Shown here: in pieces, positions 1 through 7,085 of the stretch
Layout: every line of letters begins with the position of its first letter
How positions within the stretch are numbered: position 1 is the first letter of the stretch
Source of the DNA: an uncultured Methanobrevibacter sp.
GTDB lineage: Archaea > Methanobacteriota > Methanobacteria > Methanobacteriales > Methanobacteriaceae
Assembly (NCBI GenBank): GCA_946611495.1
Contig: CAMODR010000013.1
Location: 1 to 11,936, forward strand
Reading direction: 5' to 3'
DNA length: 11,936 nt
Notes under the pieces: model-generated
What the model saw: the letters and a program-made list of their open reading frames with translations, nothing else
What the model was told of the DNA's origin: nothing
Databases searched by the model: none
Position numbers and translations under genes: made by a program

Positions 1-493
1 AATCAAATATGGCATAAGACAAAGGCATATGCTCATAATCCCAATAGTCAGACCTCTGAATATAATTCAATAAACAGACAGCCTCAAATAGGTTTAAATC
101 CTCATTTGATAACAAATTCAACCAATTATGCTTAAATACAAGATCATACTTATCCTTAAGATTATTAATTGTATCATTATAATCCATATGCTCAAACTTA
201 TATTTAATCATAAGATTAACAAACAGAAAGTTTAGCCCATCCAGATTTATGTCTTTTGTTAATGTCTCCTTCTTAAAAAAGTAAATAAGGTCTTCCTTTT
301 TCTCCAAATCCTCTTCATTATCTACATTATCCAAAAATTCAAGATATTCTTCACTATAAGACCCATAATATAATTTAAAATACTCCCTAAACTTTAATAA
401 CCCATTTAGTCTGTCTTTCCAAGACATATTTTCTATCTCACTATCCGGAACATCAGCAACATCATTTGCTATCCTATGAAAATTAAAATCCAT
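1..493 (-). CDS. Hypothetical protein, 3'-truncated by the window edge (possibly DUF6508-like)
   Basis: The minus strand is open from an ATG at 493 down to base 1, giving 164 codons with no stop, so the C-terminus lies outside the window. An AAAGGT ribosome site (500-505) sits six bases before the ATG and supports this start. The product is soluble, acidic and rich in aromatic residues, with no signal peptide or membrane segment. It contains a charged stretch DNVDNEEDLEKKEDL near residues 55-69. The last visible part, residues 126-164 (L-N-L-L-S-N-E-D-L, then N-Y-I-Q-R-S-D-Y), loosely recalls the C-terminal conserved region of DUF6508 proteins, where a helix with 'IRxxRF' precedes the end. 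That match is from memory and is weak. The coding call is reasonably firm; the function is unknown. The 244 bases between this gene and the potassium channel leave room for its own promoter. Confidence 0.7.
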   Translation of the reverse strand, partial: MDFNFHRIANDVADVPDSEIENMSWKDRLNGLLKFREYFKLYYGSYSEEYLEFLDNVDNEEDLEKKEDLIYFFKKETLTKDINLDGLNFLFVNLMIKYKFEHMDYNDTINNLKDKYDLVFKHNWLNLLSNEDLNLFEAVCLLNYIQRSDYWDYEHMPLSYAIFD

Positions 494-698
494 ATTATGA
501 CCTTTAAACCTTTTAAATAGCTAAACCAAACTTACATTTTCATTTCATAAGAAAATTAAAAATATAAAATTCAAATAAATACAATTTTCATTTATAGAAG
601 AACTTAAAAACAAATAAAATCCACATACATTAATTCAAAAAGAAAACAATATAAAATAAATGAAAATAGCATTAATTAAAACATATATTGTAATAATA

Positions 699-717
699 TG
701 ATTAATTTAATTAATCA
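699..717. repeat. Perfect 8-bp inverted repeat downstream of the potassium channel gene
   Basis: TGATTAAT and ATTAATCA flank a 3-nt TTA centre. The element lies 20 bp past the stop codon of the minus-strand channel gene and about 200 bp upstream of the next minus-strand gene. It could be a weak terminator hairpin or a protein-binding palindrome. No long T-run follows on the minus strand, so termination is not clear. The rest of 494-737 is plain A/T-rich spacer, with TATA-like stretches around 545-580 that could drive the 493-1 gene. Confidence 0.4.
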
Positions 718-737
718 CAAAGCTATTTTAATCAAAA

Positions 738-1589
738 CTATTTCTTTTTCTCAACTAATTCAATAAGGTAACTAATATTCTCCTCTAAGTTTTTAATACT
801 TTCTTCATTTTTCTTAAGCCTTTCCTTGATTTCCATAATATCCTCATTGGAGGATATTGACCTTTCCTTGATTTCCTCAATTGATTGTTTATTATCTTCC
901 ATTCCTTTCTTAAGGATAGTCAACTTTTCATTAAACTCTTCGTTTTCCTCCTTAAAGACCTTGTCATTAAAGAGATATGCAAAGCTTGCAGTTAAAATCG
1001 AAAACATCAAAACTCCAACAATAAGCAGTATCATAGCAATCAACTGCCCTATAGGACTTTTAGGAATTACATCACCATATCCTACAGTGGTGATTGTCTG
1101 AAATACGAACCATGAGCTGTAGTACAGGTTAGGTATTGTCGGATCAAAGTATTCAAGTGCAAATGTGGAACCTACTATGACCACTATGAATATTGCTATA
1201 ATCTTATCCAAGTAAGTTGCATTGAAAAACCTTCTGAGATATTTGAAAGACTCCTTAAATAAAAGCAGCATCCTTAAGAATCTGATTAAAATTACAACAT
1301 TTACAAAGTCAAAATGGAAGGTACCTGCAGGCGCTAATAATAAATCTAAAGGCACAGATGCTATCAAATCAAGATAATTCTTCCTAAAGTAATCCTTTCT
1401 ATCTTCAGCCATTGCTATTTTTATTATAAATGTCAAAATAAGAACAAGACATAATGCTGTATCAAACAGAAGAATGAAGTTAAGATAAAAAACGTTTAGA
1501 TCGACTAAAAAGGAACCTATTAGAAAAATTATATCCAAAACGATTAGAATTGATAAAATTATATCGAGTCTTTGAATCCAGGTCTTCAC
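738..1589 (-). CDS. Voltage-gated-type potassium channel with C-terminal coiled coil
   Basis: A 283-residue membrane protein expected to form a tetrameric K+-selective pore in the cytoplasmic membrane. Hydrophobic segments fit S1 (about 8-29), S2 (37-58), S3 (72-88), S4 (95-121), S5 (128-147) and S6 (181-206). The pore helix precedes the selectivity filter TTVGYGD at residues 167-173, the hallmark of K+ channels. The S4-like helix carries R103, R106, K112, K116, R119 and R120, consistent with a voltage sensor of the archaeal KvAP type. Residues 211-283 are highly charged, heptad-like and probably a cytoplasmic coiled coil aiding assembly; no RCK/TrkA-N domain is seen. The start is GTG at 1589 with AAGGTGA (1594-1600) four bases upstream; an out-of-frame ATG overlaps it. 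No partner gene adjoins, so it is probably transcribed alone. Channel identity is firm; voltage gating is inferred. Confidence 0.93.
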   Translation of the reverse strand: MKTWIQRLDIILSILIVLDIIFLIGSFLVDLNVFYLNFILLFDTALCLVLILTFIIKIAMAEDRKDYFRKNYLDLIASVPLDLLLAPAGTFHFDFVNVVILIRFLRMLLLFKESFKYLRRFFNATYLDKIIAIFIVVIVGSTFALEYFDPTIPNLYYSSWFVFQTITTVGYGDVIPKSPIGQLIAMILLIVGVLMFSILTASFAYLFNDKVFKEENEEFNEKLTILKKGMEDNKQSIEEIKERSISSNEDIMEIKERLKKNEESIKNLEENISYLIELVEKKK

Positions 1590-1593
1590 ATTT

Positions 1594-1632
1594 TCACCTT
1601 CTTAATATTATTCTATCAAATTTATATTAAAT
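1594..1632 (-). promoter_or_regulatory. Promoter and ribosome site of the potassium channel gene
   Basis: Read on the minus strand, a TATA-like TTTAATATAAA lies at about 1621-1631. AAGGTGA (1594-1600), matching the anti-Shine-Dalgarno end of archaeal 16S rRNA, sits just before the GTG start. The spacing implies a very short leader. Confidence 0.5.
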
Positions 1633-1660
1633 AGATTTTTATTTAAGTTGAAAAAATAAA

Positions 1661-1770
1661 AAACTACACACTCACAAAACAAGAAAAACACACAAAAACT
1701 TTAAACTACACACTCACAAAACAAGAAAAACACACAAAAACTTTAAACTACACCTTCACAAAAAACACAA
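1661..1770. repeat. 42-bp intergenic tandem repeat, about 2.5 copies
   Basis: Two identical 42-bp units (1661-1702 and 1703-1744) are followed by a decayed third beginning at 1745 (AAACTACACCTTCACAAAA). The unit is almost free of G and carries ACAAGAAAAACACACAAAAA. That core resembles the ~39-bp repeats near 6783-7012 and 8386-8465. It fills much of the 305-bp gap between the divergent channel and hydrolase genes. There are no unique spacers, so it is not CRISPR, and no open frame of note. Confidence 0.85.
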
Positions 1771-1823
1771 ATGTAAAGCCAATTATCACAATATAGCGAA
1801 AAACTCTCTTAAATTACACTTAG

Positions 1824-1888
1824 AAAATTTATAAAAATTTATGTATACCTAAATAAAAATATATAACTATATCATACTTAACAGGAGA
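1824..1888 (+). promoter_or_regulatory. Promoter region and ribosome site of the MBL-fold hydrolase gene
   Basis: Two TATA-like stretches are visible: TTTATAAAAATTTA near 1828-1841 and AAATATATAAC near 1857-1867. The first gives a more usual archaeal distance to the coding start. AGGAGA at 1883-1888 lies six bases before the ATG and fixes the start. Confidence 0.5.
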
Positions 1889-1894
1889 ACCAAA

Positions 1895-2758
1895 ATGTCT
1901 AAAAAAGCATCTAATTTTCAAATAAAATTTATGGCAATAATGTATAGAGGAAAAGAGATATTCAAGCCTCTTAATACAGGTTGGATTGATGAGCATGTGG
2001 CTTGCGTTAGAGAATACATTGCAAATATCTTTTTTTATACAAAAAACGGAAAAACAATAATGATTGATGCAGGATACAATTATGACAGATTAGAAGAGAA
2101 AATGTCTTGGTTGGATATTGATCCAAATGACATTTCAGAGATTCTAATCACCCACCAGGATACTGACCATGTAGGTGCAGTGGAAACAGACAGCACAGGC
2201 CTATTCAAAGATGCCACACTTTACATAGGAGAAATCGAAAACAGATACCTAACTGGTGAAAAACGTAGAAAAGTTGGATGGGGAACCTATAAACTGCCTA
2301 TGGTAGAAAGTGATAATGAAAGAGTTCTATTGAATGATGGAGATGTTTTTGAAATCGATGGGATAAAGATTGAGGCAATCCTAGTCCCAGGACACACATG
2401 GGGACATATAGTATACTTAATCGATGACAAGTACCTTTTTACAGGAGATACAATTTGGTTTGGTGCAGACGGAGGATACAGTTTCATTTCCACACTAGCT
2501 GAGGACAATAAGTTATCATTAAAATCATTAGAGGAATTGGAAAACAAACTGCGGGCAAAAAACATTGAACCGTTAATAATCACCGGACATACTGGGTGGA
2601 CTCAAGACTTAGATTGGGCTTTTATGCATAGGGATAAGAAATGTGCTCCATTCTCTAAGAGAGTGCCAGACCCAGAAGCCCCCTATGATGGCTATGATGA
2701 AAGTGATGACACAGAAGAAAACACAAGAAAGTCAGGATTTTTAAAAGCGAAACACTGA
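1895..2758 (+). CDS. Metallo-beta-lactamase-fold hydrolase with variant HxDxDH motif
   Basis: A 287-residue cytoplasmic protein with the MBL fold (lactonase/glyoxalase II-like class). The metal ligands are in order: H87-Q-D89-T-D91-H92, H167 (PGHTWGH), D185 (FTGD) and H232 (TGHTG). The usual HxHxDH has Asp at position 89 instead of the second His; I recall HQDTDHVG in other uncharacterised MBL hydrolases, so this is probably a subfamily trait and not decay. MIDAG (56-60) matches the first conserved MBL strand motif. Residues 255-287 form an acidic tail (YDESDDTEEN) ending in a basic patch. No signal peptide or second domain is present, which excludes the longer RNase J and flavodiiron types. 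AGGAGA before the ATG fixes the start. It is convergent with the small coiled-coil gene downstream and divergent from the channel gene. The substrate cannot be inferred from the sequence. Confidence 0.9.
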   Translation: MSKKASNFQIKFMAIMYRGKEIFKPLNTGWIDEHVACVREYIANIFFYTKNGKTIMIDAGYNYDRLEEKMSWLDIDPNDISEILITHQDTDHVGAVETDSTGLFKDATLYIGEIENRYLTGEKRRKVGWGTYKLPMVESDNERVLLNDGDVFEIDGIKIEAILVPGHTWGHIVYLIDDKYLFTGDTIWFGADGGYSFISTLAEDNKLSLKSLEELENKLRAKNIEPLIITGHTGWTQDLDWAFMHRDKKCAPFSKRVPDPEAPYDGYDESDDTEENTRKSGFLKAKH

Positions 2759-2858
2759 TTCAATTAAAGTTTTAAAAAGCAATGAAAAATCCTTTTAATA
2801 ATCATCAAACCAAACACCACCACATTTTACCAATCCTTGAATTAAAATCTAATTAAAT

Positions 2859-3110
2859 TCAATACAAAATCTCATAGAATTCCTTATTTAGGAATTTAAG
2901 ATGAGTAACTAGTCTTCTGCGTTTCATCTGAAGCAACTTATTGTTGAATACGCAATCTTCATACTCTTTCTGGTCAACTTCAATTCCGCTTTCAATTTTC
3001 TTTTTAAGAGTTCTTAATTGTCTAAAAAGTGTGTTTAGCTCATGCTTTGTTTTTTCTAATTCTAAACTTGTTTGATCAATTTCTATAGTTAATTCATCTA
3101 TTCTTCTCAT
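2859..3110 (-). CDS. Small coiled-coil protein of unknown function
   Basis: An 83-residue, charge-rich, probably fully helical protein. Residues 4-42 and 48-78 show heptad-like spacing of L/I residues (for example ELEKTKHELNTLFRQLRTL), so a helical hairpin or dimeric coiled coil is likely. There is one cysteine (C53) and no metal-binding, membrane or signal motif. The ATG at 3110 is preceded by GAGGT (about 3117-3121) six bases away. A TATA-like ATTATATTAAAA lies near 3131-3142 on the minus strand. These two signals argue for a real gene despite its size. The gene is convergent with the MBL-fold hydrolase, and the ~100-bp gap between them holds no clear hairpin terminator. I do not recognise the family. 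Confidence 0.68.
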   Translation of the reverse strand: MRRIDELTIEIDQTSLELEKTKHELNTLFRQLRTLKKKIESGIEVDQKEYEDCVFNNKLLQMKRRRLVTHLKFLNKEFYEILY

Positions 3111-3242
3111 GATTAAACCTCAAATAATTCTTTTTTAATATAATCAAACCAGCTATTAAAGGATGTGCATGCAAATTAATATTTGGTTTTGGTCACTTAT
3201 AAAGTCAAGACAAGAGCATTTGAAAACTAATATTTTATTTAT

Positions 3243-3395
3243 AAAGTTCAAGAATCAAAAAAAAAGATTAAAAACCACTACTTAAACTAAAAAGTTCAAG
3301 AATCAAAAAAAGATTAAAAACCACTGCTTAAACTAAAAAGTTCAAGAATCAAAAAAAGATTAAAAACCACTGCTTAAACTAAAAAGTTCAAGAAT
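3243..3395. repeat. 46-bp intergenic tandem repeat, three copies plus a partial one
   Basis: Units start with AAAGTTCAAGAAT at 3243, 3291, 3337 and 3383. The first is 48 bp because its A-run is longer (nine against seven); the next two are 46 bp and identical. The fourth breaks off after about 13 bases. Each unit contains AAAAACCACTGCTTAAACT (first copy CTACT). The array lies in the ~440-bp gap between two divergent genes, upstream of the surface-protein promoter. It has no spacers and no open frame. The remaining 3111-3242 holds only A/T-rich sequence plus a TGCATGCA palindrome (3166-3173). Confidence 0.85.
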
Positions 3396-3402
3396 TTAAG
3401 AA

Positions 3403-3435
3403 TAATTTCGCCAAAAAGTCAAAAAAGTGAAATTA
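3403..3435. repeat. 7-bp inverted repeat upstream of the surface-protein gene
   Basis: TAATTTC (3403-3409) and GAAATTA (3429-3435) are reverse complements separated by 19 nt. The element sits between the 46-bp tandem array and the TATA-rich promoter of the long surface-protein gene, a possible position for an upstream regulator site. It could be chance in such A/T-rich DNA. Confidence 0.25.
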
Positions 3436-3480
3436 ATACCATTCCAAATTAAAAAAAAACTTAAATGTTTTACCAAATAA

Positions 3481-3549
3481 ATAATATAAACATAATATAA
3501 ACATAATATAAACAATATATAAATATATAAACATTATAAATAATGAGGC
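3481..3549 (+). promoter_or_regulatory. TATA-rich promoter made of 11-bp repeats, and ribosome site, of the surface-protein gene
   Basis: ATAATATAAAC occurs three times in tandem at 3481, 3492 and 3503, followed by AATATATAAATATATAAAC (3514-3532). The 11-bp spacing is close to one helical turn, so several TATA-like boxes lie on the same DNA face. TGAGG at 3544-3548 lies six bases before the ATG at 3555. This favours that start over the in-frame ATG at 3543, which itself overlaps the TGAGG and has no ribosome site of its own. Confidence 0.6.
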
Positions 3550-3554
3550 AAAAT

Positions 3555-6500
3555 ATGAAGATAAACAAAATGATTTTAAGCTCACTCATATTTGTCCTGT
3601 TACTGCTTTCAATCACTGCAATATCTGCAGCTGATTTGAATGAGACTGACGATATAAGTGTGTTAACAGATAGTAACATAAATGAAAAGTCATTTACTGA
3701 CCTTAATACAGATATCTCTAATGCAAATTCAAAAATTGATCTTTCAAGCGATTATAAATTCAATAATCAAAGCGATCTGAATTATGCAAATGGGATAACT
3801 GTAAATAATAAAAAGTTTGTAATTAATGGAAATAACCATATTATTGATTGTGACAATAAAGCCAGAGCATTTAACTTAACTAAAGGCAATGTTGAGATAA
3901 ACAACCTAATTATTAAAAACGCTTTCCATAATAGTGGTTCAGCAATTAATACATACGCTAATCTAACATTAAACAATGTAACATTCATTAATTGTTCATA
4001 CAATGATTCTGAAAGTGTTGGTGCACTATTGGCCATTGAAACAGACTTAAGCATCAATAATTGTAAATTCATTGATAATGCCGGCCAATATGGAGCTTCA
4101 ATTTCATCATACGGCAGTTCCCTTATCATCAACAAATCCACATTCATCAGCAGCTGCGATAATATTCGTCAAGGCCATATCTATTTATACAATTCAGAAA
4201 TGGCGATTCTTAATTCCCAATTCCTAAATACCACAAGCGAATATTCAACTGCAATTTATTCTGAAGGTGAAGAAGCAGTAATAGTAATTTCAAAAACAAA
4301 ATTTGAAAACCTATACGCAAATAAAACTGCAGGTGCAATTGGAATAAAACAACTAGATGCTTTAAGCATATCTAATAGTAAATTTGACAATGTATCCAGT
4401 TCAAAAAATGGTGGTGCCATTTTTGTGGATGTAAATGGAGCATCCGAATTTAAATCTGGTAAAGTTCTAATCAACAACAGCAGATTCAACAACTGCTATT
4501 CCGAATTTGGTGGAGGGATTCTTCAACTTGGAGGAGATTTATACATTCTCAAAACAAATTTCACATCAAATACAGCAGAATATGACGGCGGTGCGATTTA
4601 TACAAGTCATGCTGATGTGGAAATTGAGAATTCCAGGTTCAAATCCAATAGCCTAAATGACGAAATATCCTTTGGAGGAGCATGCCATTTCGATAAGGGC
4701 GACGTGATACTTACTAAAAACCGCTTTGAAAACAACATTGGATCCTGGGGATCTGCAGTCTATGCATATGACACAGATTTAAAATTAACAAGCAATTACT
4801 TCAACAATCCTTACAACGCTAAAAGCGTATACACAGTATATGGAGAGGTGAAAAAGACAAAGAACAATTACACTACAGACAAGGTATCCTTTAACAACAC
4901 TGATTACAATTATAACTATGAGAATACAGCAGACCCATTTATAATAATTGACAGCAATGTTTCATTTGAAGAGATTCCTGAAAAATTCGATTTAAGAGAA
5001 TATGGCTGGATTACACCAGTTAAAAACCAAGGAGACATGGGCGCTTGCTGGGCATTTGGAAACATTGCTGCATTGGAATCAGCATTGCTTAAATATACAA
5101 ATGTGACATATGCATTAACTACAAATAACATGCAAAATTCAATGCTCAAATATTCCAAATATGGAAATTCTGAGTTAAGTGAAGGTGGAGTGGCATATAC
5201 CGCTATAGCTTATTTAATTGACTGGTTAGGAATTTCACCAGAGTATTATGACGACTATGATGAACTTGGTAAGATATCTCCAATATACACATCTCCGGAA
5301 GACCTTCACATTCAAAATGCAGTCATTATTCCTTTAAGAAAAAATAGCACTGACAATGACTTAATCAAAAATGCCTTAATTAAATATGGTGCTTTAGCTG
5401 TTAGCCATAATGCAGATTTTAATTCAAGCGCATATTATAACGAAACAAGCCATGCGCAATATTACTATGGAAATGCTAGTTCAAACCATAGGGTTTGTGT
5501 TGTAGGATGGGACGATAACTACTCTAAAGATAATTTCCTGAAAACCCCTCAAGGCGATGGCGCATGGATTGTTAAAAACAGCTGGGGATCTAAATGGGGT
5601 GATGGAGGATATTTCTATGTATCCTACTATGACACATCATTTGCAACTTTTAGAGAAAGTGTTGCTTATATAATCAACAATGATTCATATTATAGACTTT
5701 ATCAGCATGACCTTGGTGGAGATATAGCATTTGCTGAAGATAGGCAATATTATGCCAATGAATTTATAGCTGAAGAAGATGAATTAGTTTCAGCTATAGG
5801 TACTTACTTTAATGAAACAGGGGCAAAATATGAATTTACAATATCTGTAAATGATGTTAACGTCTATACCCAAAATGGAACAAGCAGCTTTAGAGGCTAT
5901 GAAACAGTAGAGTTAAACAAGTATATTCAAGTCAATGCAGGTGATGTCTTTAAGATTACAGTCAAAAATATGCTCCCTTATGTTAACAACTTAAGAATTA
6001 ATGCTCAAAAAGAAATATCCTTTGCAAGTAAAGATGGTCAAGCATGGGAAGACTTAGGTAAACAGGATGTGATTGCTCTTTTAAAAGCTTATACACTAAA
6101 AGAAAATAAAGAAGATAAAGAAGTAATCTCCCTCAAGCCTTTTATCATGATAGACTGTAAGAACATGACAACCACTGCTGTGGCTGCTGCAGACGGCAGA
6201 ATAGGAAAATACTTTACAGTGACACTTAGGGATAGGAATGGAACAGCCATTGCAGGCAAAAATATTCAAATAGGATTTAATGGAAAAACCTATAAAAAAA
6301 CTACCGACGAAAAGGGAAGCGCTAAACTTCAAATCAACCTTCCAAAAGCAGGAACCTATACATTTGCAATAGGATTCCTTGGAGACCTTGATTATATGGG
6401 AGCATTCCAAGTGGCTAAGATAACTGTAAAGAAACAAAGCCCTAAGCTTACAACAGCAAGCAAATCCTATAAAGCAACTGCAAAAACAAAAACATTAACT

Positions 6501-6716
6501 GCTACATTTAAAACAGCAAATGGAAAAGCTGTAAAAGGCAAAAAGATAAGCTTTACTGTAAACGGCAAAACTTATACAGCAAAAACCAACTCTAAAGGAG
6601 TAGCAAGTGTAAAAGTAAGCCTAAACAAAAAGGGAAGCTATTCATTCACTGTCAAATATGCTGGTGACAATACCTTTGCTGCAGTTAAAAAGTCTGCAAA
6701 ACTAACCTTAAAATAA
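3555..6716 (+). CDS. Secreted adhesin-like protein: beta-helix, C1A papain-type protease, lectin-like and Ig-like repeats
   Basis: Starting at 3555 the product has 1053 residues. Residues 1-25 are a Sec signal peptide (MKINK, then a hydrophobic core ending AISA). Residues ~50-440 are a right-handed beta-helix with about ten repeats of the form (N/S/K)xxFxN, some with GGAI as in PMP-type surface proteins. Residues ~474-706 are a papain-family domain: FDLREYGWITPVKNQG, oxyanion Q492, nucleophile C498 in GACWAF, H645 in NHRVCVVGWDD and N675 in KNSWG, so the active site looks complete. Residues ~707-850 fit the lectin-like domain that often follows such peptidases. Two Ig-like repeats (~863-959 and ~965-1053) end the protein; the last is very lysine-rich. 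No C-terminal membrane anchor is seen. Known adhesin-like proteins of Methanobrevibacter use similar parts. A role in attachment plus proteolysis or wall processing is inferred; the target is unknown. The gene is monocistronic, with its own promoter and terminator. Confidence 0.92.
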   Translation: MKINKMILSSLIFVLLLLSITAISAADLNETDDISVLTDSNINEKSFTDLNTDISNANSKIDLSSDYKFNNQSDLNYANGITVNNKKFVINGNNHIIDCDNKARAFNLTKGNVEINNLIIKNAFHNSGSAINTYANLTLNNVTFINCSYNDSESVGALLAIETDLSINNCKFIDNAGQYGASISSYGSSLIINKSTFISSCDNIRQGHIYLYNSEMAILNSQFLNTTSEYSTAIYSEGEEAVIVISKTKFENLYANKTAGAIGIKQLDALSISNSKFDNVSSSKNGGAIFVDVNGASEFKSGKVLINNSRFNNCYSEFGGGILQLGGDLYILKTNFTSNTAEYDGGAIYTSHADVEIENSRFKSNSLNDEISFGGACHFDKGDVILTKNRFENNIGSWGSAVYAYDTDLKLTSNYFNNPYNAKSVYTVYGEVKKTKNNYTTDKVSFNNTDYNYNYENTADPFIIIDSNVSFEEIPEKFDLREYGWITPVKNQGDMGACWAFGNIAALESALLKYTNVTYALTTNNMQNSMLKYSKYGNSELSEGGVAYTAIAYLIDWLGISPEYYDDYDELGKISPIYTSPEDLHIQNAVIIPLRKNSTDNDLIKNALIKYGALAVSHNADFNSSAYYNETSHAQYYYGNASSNHRVCVVGWDDNYSKDNFLKTPQGDGAWIVKNSWGSKWGDGGYFYVSYYDTSFATFRESVAYIINNDSYYRLYQHDLGGDIAFAEDRQYYANEFIAEEDELVSAIGTYFNETGAKYEFTISVNDVNVYTQNGTSSFRGYETVELNKYIQVNAGDVFKITVKNMLPYVNNLRINAQKEISFASKDGQAWEDLGKQDVIALLKAYTLKENKEDKEVISLKPFIMIDCKNMTTTAVAAADGRIGKYFTVTLRDRNGTAIAGKNIQIGFNGKTYKKTTDEKGSAKLQINLPKAGTYTFAIGFLGDLDYMGAFQVAKITVKKQSPKLTTASKSYKATAKTKTLTATFKTANGKAVKGKKISFTVNGKTYTAKTNSKGVASVKVSLNKKGSYSFTVKYAGDNTFAAVKKSAKLTLK

Positions 6717-6765
6717 ATTAATAAGTTTTTAAAACTTATTAATTCTCTTTTTTTATTTTTATTTT
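6716..6765 (+). terminator. Strong hairpin plus T-rich terminator after the surface-protein gene
   Basis: AATTAATAAGTTTT (6716-6729) and AAAACTTATTAATT (6731-6744) are perfect 14-bp complements around one base. The tract that follows to 6765 is almost all T. The stem begins on the last base of the stop codon. Confidence 0.85.
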
Positions 6766-6782
6766 GAGTTTTTTTAAAAAAA

Positions 6783-7012
6783 AACATACTATTTTTCTAC
6801 ACAAAAAACACCAAAAAACAGAACTGATACTCATCACAAGAAAAAAACACGTCAAAAAACATAATTAATACACCGTACAAGAAAAAATATCACTTCCAAT
6901 AGAAATTATTTTCCCACAGGAAAAAAACTCACAAAAAATAGAAATTATTTTCTCACAAGTAAAAAACTTACAAAAAATAGAAATTATTTTCCCACAAGTA
7001 AAAAACTTTTTA
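6783..7012. repeat. ~39-bp degenerate tandem repeat array upstream of the AAA ATPase gene
   Basis: Units begin with AA(C/T)A at 6783, 6817, 6858, 6898, 6937 and 6976, with lengths 34, 41, 40, 39, 39 and about 37. The last three are near-identical (AATAGAAATTATTTTCCCAC, then AAGTAAAAAACTTACAAAA or a close variant). The first three have drifted but keep CACAAGAAAAAA. It occupies most of the ~370-bp gap after the surface-protein gene. The same unit reappears right after the ATPase gene (8386-8465). There are no spacers between units, so it is not CRISPR. Confidence 0.82.
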
Positions 7013-7081
7013 TAATTCCTAAAATAAATAATAAATTAAACATGTATTCATTAATTTTTCCACAGAATAATAATCCGTGAT
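7007..7081 (+). promoter_or_regulatory. Likely promoter and ribosome site of the first AAA ATPase gene
   Basis: A TATA-like TTTTTATAATT (about 7007-7017) directly abuts the last repeat unit. GTGAT (7077-7081) matches the end of the archaeal Shine-Dalgarno consensus and lies four bases before ATG 7086. The GTG at 7077 has no ribosome site, so it is probably part of this signal and not the start. Confidence 0.4.
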
Positions 7082-7085
7082 TAAA

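Noticed and set aside
3243..3395. CRISPR array
   Set aside because: The 46-bp units follow each other directly with no unique spacers, and no cas genes are present. The same holds for the arrays at 1661, 6783, 8386 and 10410.
3543..3554. Upstream in-frame ATG of the surface-protein gene
   Set aside because: It has no ribosome site and overlaps the TGAGG that serves the ATG at 3555. The shorter form also gives a cleaner signal peptide.
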